Positions 10,530-18,514 of a DNA stretch of 64,000 nt are shown here, one piece after another (the first letter of the stretch is position 1; each line of letters opens with the position of its first letter). The DNA is taken from assembly GCF_914271485.1 (NCBI RefSeq), contig NZ_CAJZAG010000008.1, positions 186,001 through 250,000 on the forward strand, in the 5' to 3' direction. Source of the DNA: Cupriavidus pampae. GTDB lineage: Bacteria > Pseudomonadota > Gammaproteobacteria > Burkholderiales > Burkholderiaceae. The notes under the pieces are model-generated. The model saw only the letters and a program-made list of their open reading frames with translations, searched no databases and was not told the origin of the DNA. A program made the translations under genes and the position numbers.

Positions 10530-11351
10530 TTAAGCCGAGAACGTATGCTCCGGCGCCGGAAAACTCCCATCCTTCACAGCCGCCACATACGCCCGCACCG
10601 CGCCTTCGATCGAGGTCTGACCCTCCATGAAGTTGCGCACGAACTTCGCCTTGCGGCCCGGATAGACGTTGATCATGTCCTGCAGCACCAGCACCTGGCC
10701 CGTGCAATCGACCCCTGCGCCGATGCCGATGGTCGGCACCTTGAGCAGCGACGTCACGATGGCCGCGAGCGCGGCAGGCACCGCTTCCATCAGCACGATC
10801 TGCGCGCCGGCTTCCTGCAGCGCCACCGCGTCGCGCTTCAACTGCGCCGCGCTCTCGTCGGTCTTGCCTTGCACCTTGAAGCCACCGAGCGCATGCACCG
10901 ATTGCGGCGTGAGCCCGATATGCGCGCACACCGGAATGCTGCGCTCGACGAGAAAACGAACCGTTGGCGCCAGCCATTCGCCGCCTTCGATCTTGACCAT
11001 CTGCGCGCCCGCGCGCATCAGCTCCACCGCGCTCGCGTACGCGGCCTCCGGCGTGGCATAGGTGCCGAACGGCAGATCGGACATCAGCAGCGCGGTCTGG
11101 TTGGCGCGCGCCACGCATTCGGTGTGATACACCATGTGCGCCAGCGTGACGGGTAGCGTGGTCTGCTGGCCCTGTATCACGTTGCCGAGCGAGTCACCGA
11201 CCAGTATCACCTCCACGCCGCAGTAATCGAGCAGCGCGGCAAAGCTCGAGTCGTACGCGGTCAGCATGACGATCTTTTCGCCGGCATCGCGCATCGCCTG
11301 CAGCTTGGGAATCGTGACGGTCTTGCGGGAGGGGTCGAGGAGGTAGCTCAT
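10530..11351 (-). CDS. panB: 3-methyl-2-oxobutanoate hydroxymethyltransferase
   Basis: 273 aa TIM-barrel enzyme that uses 5,10-methylenetetrahydrofolate to make ketopantoate from 2-oxoisovalerate, the first committed step of pantothenate/CoA synthesis. Family motifs seen: MLTAYDSSFA, VGDSLGNVIQG (metal-binding Asp), HMVYHTECVAR, CAHIGLTPQSV and GIGAGVDCTGQVLVLQDM. The start ATG 11351 is 14 nt after the stop of the deoxynucleoside kinase gene, so it is last in the hda-to-panB run. The folate link (folK upstream, pabB convergent) fits its need for a folate cofactor. Confidence 0.97.
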   Translation of the reverse strand: MSYLLDPSRKTVTIPKLQAMRDAGEKIVMLTAYDSSFAALLDYCGVEVILVGDSLGNVIQGQQTTLPVTLAHMVYHTECVARANQTALLMSDLPFGTYATPEAAYASAVELMRAGAQMVKIEGGEWLAPTVRFLVERSIPVCAHIGLTPQSVHALGGFKVQGKTDESAAQLKRDAVALQEAGAQIVLMEAVPAALAAIVTSLLKVPTIGIGAGVDCTGQVLVLQDMINVYPGRKAKFVRNFMEGQTSIEGAVRAYVAAVKDGSFPAPEHTFSA

Positions 11352-11365
11352 GGGAATCCGTATTG

Positions 11366-12007
11366 TTATCGCGCCGCGAAATTCAGGAAGGCCCTGCGGC
11401 CCCGCATGGTTTCGATGCGCGACACTAGTGTACGGAAATCGTCGTCATTGTCCACCGGGTTGAAATGCGCGGTATCGACGATCATCACCGGCGCCTCATC
11501 ATAGCGATGGAACAGTTCGCCATACGCATCGACGAGCCGCTGCAGATACGCTTCATCGACATGCGACTCGCCCGGCAGCCCGCGCCGCGCAATGCGCTCG
11601 CGTAGCAGCGATGGCGTGGCCTGCAGCATGATCACGAGGTCCGCCCGCTGCGCGCGCGGTGTCATGCGCGCGGCCAGCGCGTCGTAGAGCGCCAGTTCGT
11701 CGGCCTCGAGCGTCAGCGCCGCGTACAGGCGATCGCGCTCGTACAGGAAGTTCGTGACCATGCGTTGCGTGGCCAGCAGCGCCGCGTGCCAGTGTTCGAG
11801 CTGCTGCACGCGTGCGTTGAGGCACGACAGCTGCATCGGCAGCGCATAACGCTGCGGCTCGCGATAGAAACGTTCGAGAAAGGGACTGCGCCGTGCGCCG
11901 TCTGGCAGCTCGTTGGCCGCCAGCGCGCGTGCCAGCCGTTGCGCCAGCGCGCTTTTGCCGGAACCGACGGGACCTTCGATGACGATGCGGCGGAGATGAT
12001 CGAGCAT
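11366..12007 (-). CDS. Deoxynucleoside kinase family protein (dAK/dGK-like)
   Basis: 213 aa. P-loop GPVGSGKS at residues 12-19, then FLERFYREPQRYALPMQLSCL, FLYERDRLYA (the D/E-R-S/D-like motif of the family) and a lid region ERIARRGLPGE. This is the deoxyadenosine/deoxyguanosine/deoxycytidine kinase fold, which salvages deoxynucleosides to dNMPs. It lies between folK and panB on the same strand. The start ATG 12007 has no evident Shine-Dalgarno. The nucleoside preferred cannot be read from sequence. Confidence 0.85.
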   Translation of the reverse strand: MLDHLRRIVIEGPVGSGKSALAQRLARALAANELPDGARRSPFLERFYREPQRYALPMQLSCLNARVQQLEHWHAALLATQRMVTNFLYERDRLYAALTLEADELALYDALAARMTPRAQRADLVIMLQATPSLLRERIARRGLPGESHVDEAYLQRLVDAYGELFHRYDEAPVMIVDTAHFNPVDNDDDFRTLVSRIETMRGRRAFLNFAAR

Positions 12008-12094
12008 GAGGCGGCGCGCGTGATCGGCGATATCAGCTACATCAGCAGGAGGCCCGCGCGGCGGGCCGGCTCGGGGTGCGGCTCGGAGCGCAGT

Positions 12095-12616
12095 TCAGGG
12101 CGCGGAGGATGCTTGCTGCGCGAGCCGCGAACACTTGCATGAGGAAAACTTCTCGATGCGCTGGTCTTTGACGCTTGGCAGATGATCGGCCGCGCGGCCG
12201 CGGCCCGGAATCACGAGCTCTGGGTCGAGTTCAAGCAGCGGTACCAGCACGAACGCGCGCTCCGTAATGCGCGGATGCGGCACGGTGAGCGGCTCGCTGT
12301 CGATGATCTCGGTGCCGTACAGCAGCAGATCGAGATCGAGCGTGCGCGGCGCGTTGCGAAAGGGCCGCTCGCGTCCGAACTGGTCTTCGATGTGATGGCA
12401 GATGCGGAGCAACTGCGGCGCCGTGAAAGGTGTTTCCACCTTCACCACGGCGTTGAAATAGTCGTCACCGCCGGCATCCACCGGCGCGGTACGATAAAAC
12501 GAGGATTTCGCCGCGACCGTGACCCCGATCTGCTGGGCCAAGCACACGATGGCGTCCTTCAATGCCTGGCGGGCATCGCCAACATTGGCGCCGATGCCGA
12601 TATAGGCAAGTGTCAT
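12095..12616 (-). CDS. folK: 2-amino-4-hydroxy-6-hydroxymethyldihydropteridine pyrophosphokinase
   Basis: 173 aa. HPPK signatures: YIGIGANVGD at the N-terminus, SSFYRTAPVDAGGDDYFNAV, then RTLDLDLLLYG with the catalytic Asp pair, and VPHPRITERAFVLVPL. It transfers pyrophosphate from ATP to the pterin in folate synthesis. Its ATG (12616) directly follows the TAA of pcnB with no spacer, so translation is probably coupled. The last 25 residues, Ser/Cys/Gln-rich, are a non-conserved tail. Confidence 0.97.
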   Translation of the reverse strand: MTLAYIGIGANVGDARQALKDAIVCLAQQIGVTVAAKSSFYRTAPVDAGGDDYFNAVVKVETPFTAPQLLRICHHIEDQFGRERPFRNAPRTLDLDLLLYGTEIIDSEPLTVPHPRITERAFVLVPLLELDPELVIPGRGRAADHLPSVKDQRIEKFSSCKCSRLAQQASSAP

Positions 12617-14146
12617 TTATGAGTCCTCCGGCTGGATGCGGCCGGACCCTTCTGCTGCGGCCTGACCCCCATCCGCCGCGTCCGTGTCGCTCCGGGAGGA
12701 AACTGTATCCGATTTCCGCGGGCTCCGCCGACGGCGCTTTTTCTTGACGCCGTCCTTCGGACCTTCGCCCTCCGGCTGCGCGTTGCGCGACGGGCGCGCC
12801 GACGCAATCAGATCCTCGCGCTGGTCGGGCGACGAGTTCTGGAAATCGGTCCACCATTGGCCGAGTTCCGCGGGTTGCTCGCCGGATTCGCAGCGCAGCA
12901 GCAGGAAGTCGAAACCGGCGCGGAAGCGCGGCGACTCGAGCAGACGATGCGGCATGCGGCCCACACGTTTCTCGAAGCGCGGCTGCATGCCCCAGATGTC
13001 TCGCATATCCGTCACGAAACGGCGCTGAATCGCGAGCTGGCCAGTCTGCTTCTCGAGCACCATGTCCATCGCGGTGTTGAGCGCGGCGATCGGATGCTCG
13101 CCTTCCTCGCGCTGACGCTCCCAGCGCTGCAGCACGTGGTGCCACAACAGCGACGCGAACAGGAAGCCCGGCGATACCGGCTTGCCAGCCTGCACACGGC
13201 GGTCGGTATTGTCGAGCGCGAGCTGCACGAAGCGCTGCCCCATCGGCTGTTCGATGGCCACGTCGAGCAGCGGCAGCAGGCCCTTGTGCAGGCCCGCCTT
13301 GCGCAGCTCCTGCAGCGAGGCCCACGCGTGGCCCGACATCAGCAGCTTGAGCATCTCGTCGAACAGACGCGCGCTCGGCACGTTGTGGATCAGCGAGGCC
13401 AGGCCCGCGATCGGCTCGCGCGTATGTTCGTCGATGGTAAAACCGGTCTTGGCCGCAAAACGCACCACACGCAGCATGCGCACCGGATCTTCGCGATAGC
13501 GCGTGACCGGATCGCCGATCATGCGCAGCGTGCGCGCGCGAATGTCCTCCATGCCGTGATGGTAGTCATGCACGGTCTGCGCGGCCGGATCGTAATACAT
13601 CGCGTTGATCGTGAAGTCGCGGCGCTCCGCGTCCTCGGCCTGCGAACCCCACACGTTGTCGCGCAGCACGCGGCCCGAGGCGTCGATCGCATGCGTCTTG
13701 GTATCGAGCTCGGCGCGCTTGAGGCGGCGTCCTTCAGGCAGCGTCTCGCTGGCCACCGCGTCGACCAGCGCGCGGAACGTCGACACCTCGATGATCTCCT
13801 GCTCGCGGCCGCCGTAGAACGTCACGTGCACGATCTGGAAGCGCCGGCCGATGATGCGCGAGCGGCGGAACAGCGCCTGCACCTGATCGGGCGTGGCGTT
13901 GGTCGCGACGTCGAAGTCCTTCGGCTTGATGCCAACCAGCAGGTCGCGTACGGCGCCGCCGACGATAAAGGCCTGGTAGCCAGCCTGTTGCAGCGTCGAC
14001 GTAACCTTGACCGCGTTGCGCGAGATCAGCGTGGGATCGATCTTGTGTTCGTCCACGCCGACGATGCGCGCCGTATGCGCGCGGCCGAGCAGGCGTTGTT
14101 TGGGCCCGGGCTTGCCCAGCAGCCGGTTGATGAGCTTCTTGATCAC
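12617..14146 (-). CDS. pcnB: Poly(A) polymerase I
   Basis: 509 aa. The nucleotidyltransferase core has GGAVRDLL at residues 63-70 and the metal-binding DFD at 77-79 (KPKDFDVAT), then RRDFTINAMYYDP. A helical RNA-binding body follows, then a very basic tail (KKKRRRRSPRK) rich in charged and Ser residues. It adds poly(A) to RNA 3' ends to promote decay. It is distinguished from tRNA CCA-adding enzyme by its length, the basic tail and the pcnB-folK linkage seen in many proteobacteria. The start is GTG at 14146, 1 nt after the HAD gene stop, which suggests coupling. Confidence 0.95.
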   Translation of the reverse strand: MIKKLINRLLGKPGPKQRLLGRAHTARIVGVDEHKIDPTLISRNAVKVTSTLQQAGYQAFIVGGAVRDLLVGIKPKDFDVATNATPDQVQALFRRSRIIGRRFQIVHVTFYGGREQEIIEVSTFRALVDAVASETLPEGRRLKRAELDTKTHAIDASGRVLRDNVWGSQAEDAERRDFTINAMYYDPAAQTVHDYHHGMEDIRARTLRMIGDPVTRYREDPVRMLRVVRFAAKTGFTIDEHTREPIAGLASLIHNVPSARLFDEMLKLLMSGHAWASLQELRKAGLHKGLLPLLDVAIEQPMGQRFVQLALDNTDRRVQAGKPVSPGFLFASLLWHHVLQRWERQREEGEHPIAALNTAMDMVLEKQTGQLAIQRRFVTDMRDIWGMQPRFEKRVGRMPHRLLESPRFRAGFDFLLLRCESGEQPAELGQWWTDFQNSSPDQREDLIASARPSRNAQPEGEGPKDGVKKKRRRRSPRKSDTVSSRSDTDAADGGQAAAEGSGRIQPEDS

Positions 14147-14147
14147 G

Positions 14148-14822
14148 TCAGAACAGGTCCATGATGCGCCAGCCGGCTGCGGCGGCGTGGTGGCGCAGGC
14201 GATCGTCGGGGTTGGCCGCGATCGGATCGCTGACCTTCTCGAGCAACGGCAGGTCGTTGGCGGAGTCGCTGTAGAACGTCGTGGTGCCGAAGTCCTCCCA
14301 GCGCGCGCCCAGGCCTTTCAGCCACGTTTCCACCCGCGTGATCTTGCCTTCGCGGAAGCTCGGCACGCCGGCCACTTCGCCGGTGAACGCGCTGTCGGCA
14401 CGGCCGTCAGCCGTGGCGGGCTCGGTGGCGATCAGGTGCTTGATGCCGAAAGCCGCGGTGATCGGTGCGGTGACGAAGCTGTTGGTCGCGGTGACCACGG
14501 CGCACAGGTCGCCGGCTTCGAGGTGCTTGTACACGAGCGCGCGGGCCTGCGGCGTGATGACGGGGTCGATGACCTCGCGCATGAAACGGCCACGCCATTC
14601 TTCCAGGCGGTCGCGCGGATTGGCCGCCAGCGGCGCAAGCGCGAAGCGCAGGAACGCCTGGATATCGAGCGTGCCGGCCTTGTATTGCGCATAGAACTCG
14701 TCGTTCTTGCGGCGATAGGATTCCTCATCGACCACGCCCATGCGGACGAGGAAGCGGCCCCATTCGTGGTCGCTATCGGTCGGGATCAGGGTGTGGTCGA
14801 GGTCAAACAATGCCAGATTCAT
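14148..14822 (-). CDS. HAD-superfamily hydrolase, subfamily IB (phosphoserine phosphatase-like)
   Basis: 224 aa. HAD motif I is FDLDHTLIPTDSD (residues 5-17, nucleophile DLD), motif II is the VVTATNSFVTAPI stretch, and motif IV is YSDSANDLPLL. The helical cap between motifs I and II is of the IB type. It is a phosphatase of small phosphorylated metabolites; the substrate is unknown and it is not a canonical SerB. The ATG at 14822 is chosen over one 27 nt upstream because the family starts right at MNLALFDLDHT. Its stop is 1 nt before the GTG start of pcnB. Confidence 0.88.
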   Translation of the reverse strand: MNLALFDLDHTLIPTDSDHEWGRFLVRMGVVDEESYRRKNDEFYAQYKAGTLDIQAFLRFALAPLAANPRDRLEEWRGRFMREVIDPVITPQARALVYKHLEAGDLCAVVTATNSFVTAPITAAFGIKHLIATEPATADGRADSAFTGEVAGVPSFREGKITRVETWLKGLGARWEDFGTTTFYSDSANDLPLLEKVSDPIAANPDDRLRHHAAAAGWRIMDLF

Positions 14823-14939
14823 GGGCGGCGATTTTACCTTAAGGTGCATGAGGCGGTCGGCCGCTGGCTCTGCGAAGCAGGCGGGCGGACCCTCGGGGGG
14901 GCGGCCGGGGGGCGCGACGGGCGGATAACAGGCGCGGCG

Positions 14940-15647
14940 TCACTCCCGCAGTTCGGCAAACATCTCGCGCAGCAGCGGCAGCGTGACCGCGCGCTTGCGC
15001 TCGAGAGAATAAGTATCCAGAGCATCCAGCAGCGCCATCAGGCTCGGCATGTCGCGATAGTGCCGCGTGACGAGCCAGTGCGGGATTTCCGGGGACAACT
15101 GCAGGCCGCGCTCGCGCGCGGCTTGAATCAATGCGGCCATCTTGTCCTGATCCGACAGCGAAGCCACCTGATAGACCAGCCCCCAGCCGAGCCGGGTGCG
15201 GAGATCTTCACGTACGGGCATCACCCGGGGCGCGGCACCGCCCGCCACCACCAGCGCGGTACGAACGTGAGCACGCACTTCGTTGTAAAGCGAGAACACC
15301 GCGATCTGGCGGGCCTCGTCGAGCAATTCCACGTCGTCCACCGTGTAGAGCTGGCACGACGGGTCGAAAATGAAATCCGCGAGCGCGTGATGCGGGCTCA
15401 GGTAACGGCAGTTCAGCCCGGTATGGAAACCGGCGTCGCACAGCGCGTGCAACAGATGCGTGCGGCCCGAGCCGACCTCGCCCCACAGGTAGATCAGGCG
15501 ATCGACGGCATGCTCGCTCGCCACGGCGCCCGACAGCTCGCGCAGGCGCTGCACTGGCTCGCGGTTCGATGCCACGACGAAATTCTCGAACGTGGACGGT
15601 GGCGGGTTGCCGAGTTCGAGCGATAGCTGCTTGGGACGCGATGACAT
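14940..15647 (-). CDS. hda: DnaA regulatory inactivator Hda
   Basis: 235 aa AAA+ protein. The N-terminal QLSLEL (residues 7-12) is the beta-clamp-binding motif that brings Hda to DNA-loaded DnaN. The P-loop is GEVGSGRTHLLHA, Walker B is YTVDDVELL, and the C-terminal part is the DnaA-like lid (RDMPSLMALLDALD). Hda with the clamp stimulates ATP hydrolysis by DnaA to prevent re-initiation. It lacks the DnaA DNA-binding domain IV, which separates it from DnaA. The ATG at 15647 is used, since the extra upstream residues are not family-like. It is first in the minus-strand run ending at panB. Confidence 0.95.
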   Translation of the reverse strand: MSSRPKQLSLELGNPPPSTFENFVVASNREPVQRLRELSGAVASEHAVDRLIYLWGEVGSGRTHLLHALCDAGFHTGLNCRYLSPHHALADFIFDPSCQLYTVDDVELLDEARQIAVFSLYNEVRAHVRTALVVAGGAAPRVMPVREDLRTRLGWGLVYQVASLSDQDKMAALIQAARERGLQLSPEIPHWLVTRHYRDMPSLMALLDALDTYSLERKRAVTLPLLREMFAELRE

Positions 15648-15910
15648 GACGATTGAAGAGCTCGGTTTCGACTCAGGTGCGGCTCGGATATAGCTCAATG
15701 GCAGTTGAATTGTCGCTCAGTTGCAGCGCGGAGGGCGTTCATTGGGTGAGGCATTTGGGTGACGCAATCGGGGGGCACGCGGGAATAGTGGAAGCCGGGT
15801 GCCGGTATCCGTTAAAATCGCGATTCTACTGGACTCTTGCCTGCATTCCGCGTCACATGCGACCGGGCAGGGCGGTCCGAACCACCTCTTCCAAGTCAAG
15901 CAGGACTCCT

Positions 15911-16963
15911 ATGAGCGCATCTTCGCCCACCGGCCAGGCAGGCCTTTCCTACCGCGACGCCGGTGTTGACATCGATGCCGGCGACGCGCTGGTCGACCGG
16001 ATCAAGCCGTTTGCCAAGCGCACGATGCGCGAAGGCGTGATGGCTGGCATCGGCGGTTTCGGCGCGCTGTTCGAGCTGTCGAAGAAATTCCAGGAGCCGG
16101 TGCTGGTCTCCGGTACCGACGGCGTGGGCACCAAGCTCAAGCTCGCGTTCCAGCTGAACCGCCACGACACCGTGGGCCAGGATCTGGTGGCCATGAGCGT
16201 CAACGACATCCTCGTGCAGGGTGCCGAGCCGCTGTTCTTCCTCGACTACTTCGCCTGCGGCAAGCTCGATGTGGATACCGCCGCAACGGTGATCCAGGGC
16301 ATCGCGCACGGTTGCGAACTGTCCGGCTGCGCGCTGATCGGCGGCGAGACCGCCGAAATGCCGAGCATGTACCCGGACGGCGAGTACGACCTGGCCGGTT
16401 TTGCGGTTGGCGCGGTGGAAAAGCGCAAGATCATCGATGGCACCACGATTACCCCGGGCGACGTCGTGCTGGGCCTGGCTTCGTCGGGCGCGCATTCCAA
16501 CGGTTACTCGCTCGTGCGCAAGATCATCGATGTCGCGCGTCCGGACCTGAACGCCGATTTCCATGGTCAGCGCCTGCAGGACGCCATCATGGCGCCGACG
16601 CGCATCTACGTGAAGCCGCTGCTGTCGCTGATCGAGACGCTGCCGGTCAAGGGCATGGCCCACATCACCGGTGGTGGCCTGACCGAGAACGTGCCGCGCG
16701 TGCTGGCCGACAACCTGACCGCCGTGATCCAGAAGGACGCATGGACGCTGCCGCCGCTGTTCCAATGGCTGCAGGCGCAGGGCAATGTGGCCGACGCCGA
16801 AATGCACCGCGTGTTCAACTGCGGTATCGGCATGGTCGTGATCGTCGCGAAGGCGGATGCCGATCGCGCGATCCGTCATCTGCAGGCAGCGGGCGAGGCC
16901 GTGTACCAGATCGGCGAAATCCGCGAGCGCGCCGAAGGTCAGGCGCAGACCGTGGTGGTCTGA
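15911..16963 (+). CDS. purM: Phosphoribosylformylglycinamidine cyclo-ligase (AIR synthetase)
   Basis: 350 aa, full length. Purine pathway step 5: FGAM + ATP to AIR. Motifs: SGTDGVGTKLKLAF, DLVAMSVNDILVQGAEPLFFLDY, LIGGETAEMPSMYPDGEYDLAGF and HITGGGLTENVPRVL. The start ATG 15911 has AGGACT 5 nt upstream and matches the family N-terminus. It diverges from hda across 263 nt and is followed by a two-way terminator. Confidence 0.98.
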   Translation: MSASSPTGQAGLSYRDAGVDIDAGDALVDRIKPFAKRTMREGVMAGIGGFGALFELSKKFQEPVLVSGTDGVGTKLKLAFQLNRHDTVGQDLVAMSVNDILVQGAEPLFFLDYFACGKLDVDTAATVIQGIAHGCELSGCALIGGETAEMPSMYPDGEYDLAGFAVGAVEKRKIIDGTTITPGDVVLGLASSGAHSNGYSLVRKIIDVARPDLNADFHGQRLQDAIMAPTRIYVKPLLSLIETLPVKGMAHITGGGLTENVPRVLADNLTAVIQKDAWTLPPLFQWLQAQGNVADAEMHRVFNCGIGMVVIVAKADADRAIRHLQAAGEAVYQIGEIRERAEGQAQTVVV

Positions 16964-16986
16964 TTGTCTGGTCGTTCGCAGCGATA

Positions 16987-17012
16987 AAAAAGCCGGCGCA
17001 AGCCGGCTTTTC
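16987..17012. terminator. Bidirectional terminator between purM and the GNAT gene
   Basis: AAAGCCGGC-GCAA-GCCGGCTTT is a 9-bp stem capped by a GNRA loop. It is flanked by A on the left and T on the right, so it serves both convergent genes. Confidence 0.9.
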
Positions 17013-17513
17013 TTATTTCGACCCCAATCGCGTGAGCGCGTCGCCGGTCACGCGGCAAATGCGCCAGTCCGGCATCACGTCGGCACCCATGGCCTCGTAG
17101 AAGTCGATCGACGGCTGGTTCCAGTCCAGCACCGACCATTCGAAACGACCGCAGCCACGCTCGAGCGCGAGTGCCGCCAGATGGCGCAGCAACGCCTTGC
17201 CGATGCCGTGGCCCCGCCAGGCGGGCTCGACGAACAAATCTTCGAGATAGAGACCGGGCTTGGCAAGGAACGTCGAAAAGTTGTGAAAGTACAACGCGAA
17301 CCCTACCGCCTGGCCACCTTCCACTTCGGCTATCACCGCTTCGGCTTGCGGCCGCGCGCCGAACAGCGCGGCTTCGAGCTTCGCCGGCGTGGCTTCCACG
17401 AGGTGCGTGAGCTTCTCGTACTCGGCCAGCGCGACGATCAGGCGCAACAGCGTCGCGCTGTCGGCGGCCGTGGCGGGGCGCAGTGTGAAGGCGGTGCGGG
17501 CGTGGTCAGGCAT
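17013..17513 (-). CDS. GNAT-family N-acetyltransferase
   Basis: 166 aa. The acetyl-CoA-binding motif A is DLFVEPAWRGHGIGKALL, followed by RFEWSVLDWNQPSIDFYEAMGA, the pattern of spermidine/spermine N1-acetyltransferase-like GNATs. The substrate is not identifiable; polyamines, amines or amino acids are possible. ATG 17513 gives a typical length. It lies 38 bp downstream of miaA on the same strand and ends at the two-way terminator. Confidence 0.88.
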   Translation of the reverse strand: MPDHARTAFTLRPATAADSATLLRLIVALAEYEKLTHLVEATPAKLEAALFGARPQAEAVIAEVEGGQAVGFALYFHNFSTFLAKPGLYLEDLFVEPAWRGHGIGKALLRHLAALALERGCGRFEWSVLDWNQPSIDFYEAMGADVMPDWRICRVTGDALTRLGSK

Positions 17514-17551
17514 GGGTGTGAAAGTGTCGTCAAATGTCGTGTAGGGGGAAG

Positions 17552-18514
17552 TCAGGCGAACGCAAGCGCCGCCACCTGCTGCACGTAATCGTCGGCGAGG
17601 CAATCGACGGTCAGCCGCTCTGGCGTGCTGCGCAGCCACGTGATCTGCCGCTTGCAGAGTTGTCGCGTGGCGACGATACCGCGCTCGCGCATGGTGGGGT
17701 AGTCGCAGGCGCCATCGAGGTATTCCCATGCCTGCCGATAGCCCACGCAGCGAATCGACGGCAGGCCCGGATGCAGATCGCCACGCGCGCGCAGCTGCTT
17801 CACCTCGTCGAGCAGACCTTGCGCGAGCATTGCATCGAAGCGCGTCTCGATGCGCGCATGCAGTACGGCGCGATCAGACGGCTCGAGCGCGATCACACGG
17901 AAGCGCGCATCGGCGCTGCCGGTGAACGTGCGCGCGGCGGCCTCGCGCGCGAGCAATGCCGACATCGGCTGCCCGGTCAGGCGATGAATCTCGAGCGCGC
18001 GCTGAATGCGCTGGGCATCGTTGGGTGCGAGGCGCGCGGCGGTCACGGGATCTACCTGCGCGAGCATCGCGTGCAGTGCGGGCCAGCCGCGCTCGGCCGC
18101 CAGCGCATCGAGTTCGGCACGCACTGCGGTATCGGCCTGGGGCAGATCGTTGAGGCCCTGCGTGAGCGCCTTGTAGTACAGCATCGTGCCGCCCACGATC
18201 AGCGGCATGCGGCCGCGCGCGCGAATCGCCTCGATCAGCCGTTCGGCATCCGCGACGAACTGCGCCGCGGAATAACTGTCGGCGGGATCCACGATATCGA
18301 TCAGGTGGTGCGGTACCGCGTTCAGTTCCGCGCGCGAGGGTTTGGCGGTGCCGATATCCATTTCGCGATAGACCAGCGCGGAGTCGAGGCTGATGATCTC
18401 GATCGGCGCGCGCTCGGCCAGCGCGAGCGCGGCGGCGGTCTTGCCCGATGCGGTCGGACCCAGCAGACAGACGATCGGGGGCGTGATGGTGTGGCTCACT
18501 GCGGCGACGCTCAC
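17552..18514 (-). CDS. miaA: tRNA dimethylallyltransferase
   Basis: 320 aa from a GTG start. The P-loop is GPTASGKT at residues 19-26, then SLDSALVYREMDIGTAKPS, HHLIDIVDP, GGTMLYYKAL and the C-terminal RQLCKRQITWLR. It prenylates A37 of tRNAs reading U-initial codons. The chosen GTG (18514) overlaps the mutL stop in a GTGA arrangement, which points to translational coupling; a second GTG at 18499 would give 315 aa. mutL-miaA is a classic proteobacterial pair. Confidence 0.96.
   Translation of the reverse strand: MSVAAVSHTITPPIVCLLGPTASGKTAAALALAERAPIEIISLDSALVYREMDIGTAKPSRAELNAVPHHLIDIVDPADSYSAAQFVADAERLIEAIRARGRMPLIVGGTMLYYKALTQGLNDLPQADTAVRAELDALAAERGWPALHAMLAQVDPVTAARLAPNDAQRIQRALEIHRLTGQPMSALLAREAAARTFTGSADARFRVIALEPSDRAVLHARIETRFDAMLAQGLLDEVKQLRARGDLHPGLPSIRCVGYRQAWEYLDGACDYPTMRERGIVATRQLCKRQITWLRSTPERLTVDCLADDYVQQVAALAFA

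Noticed and set aside
15675..15710. GGATATAGCTCAATGGCAG-like stretch resembling the D-arm half of a tRNA
   Set aside because: No anticodon arm, T-arm or acceptor stem can be completed; it is a chance match in the hda-purM gap.
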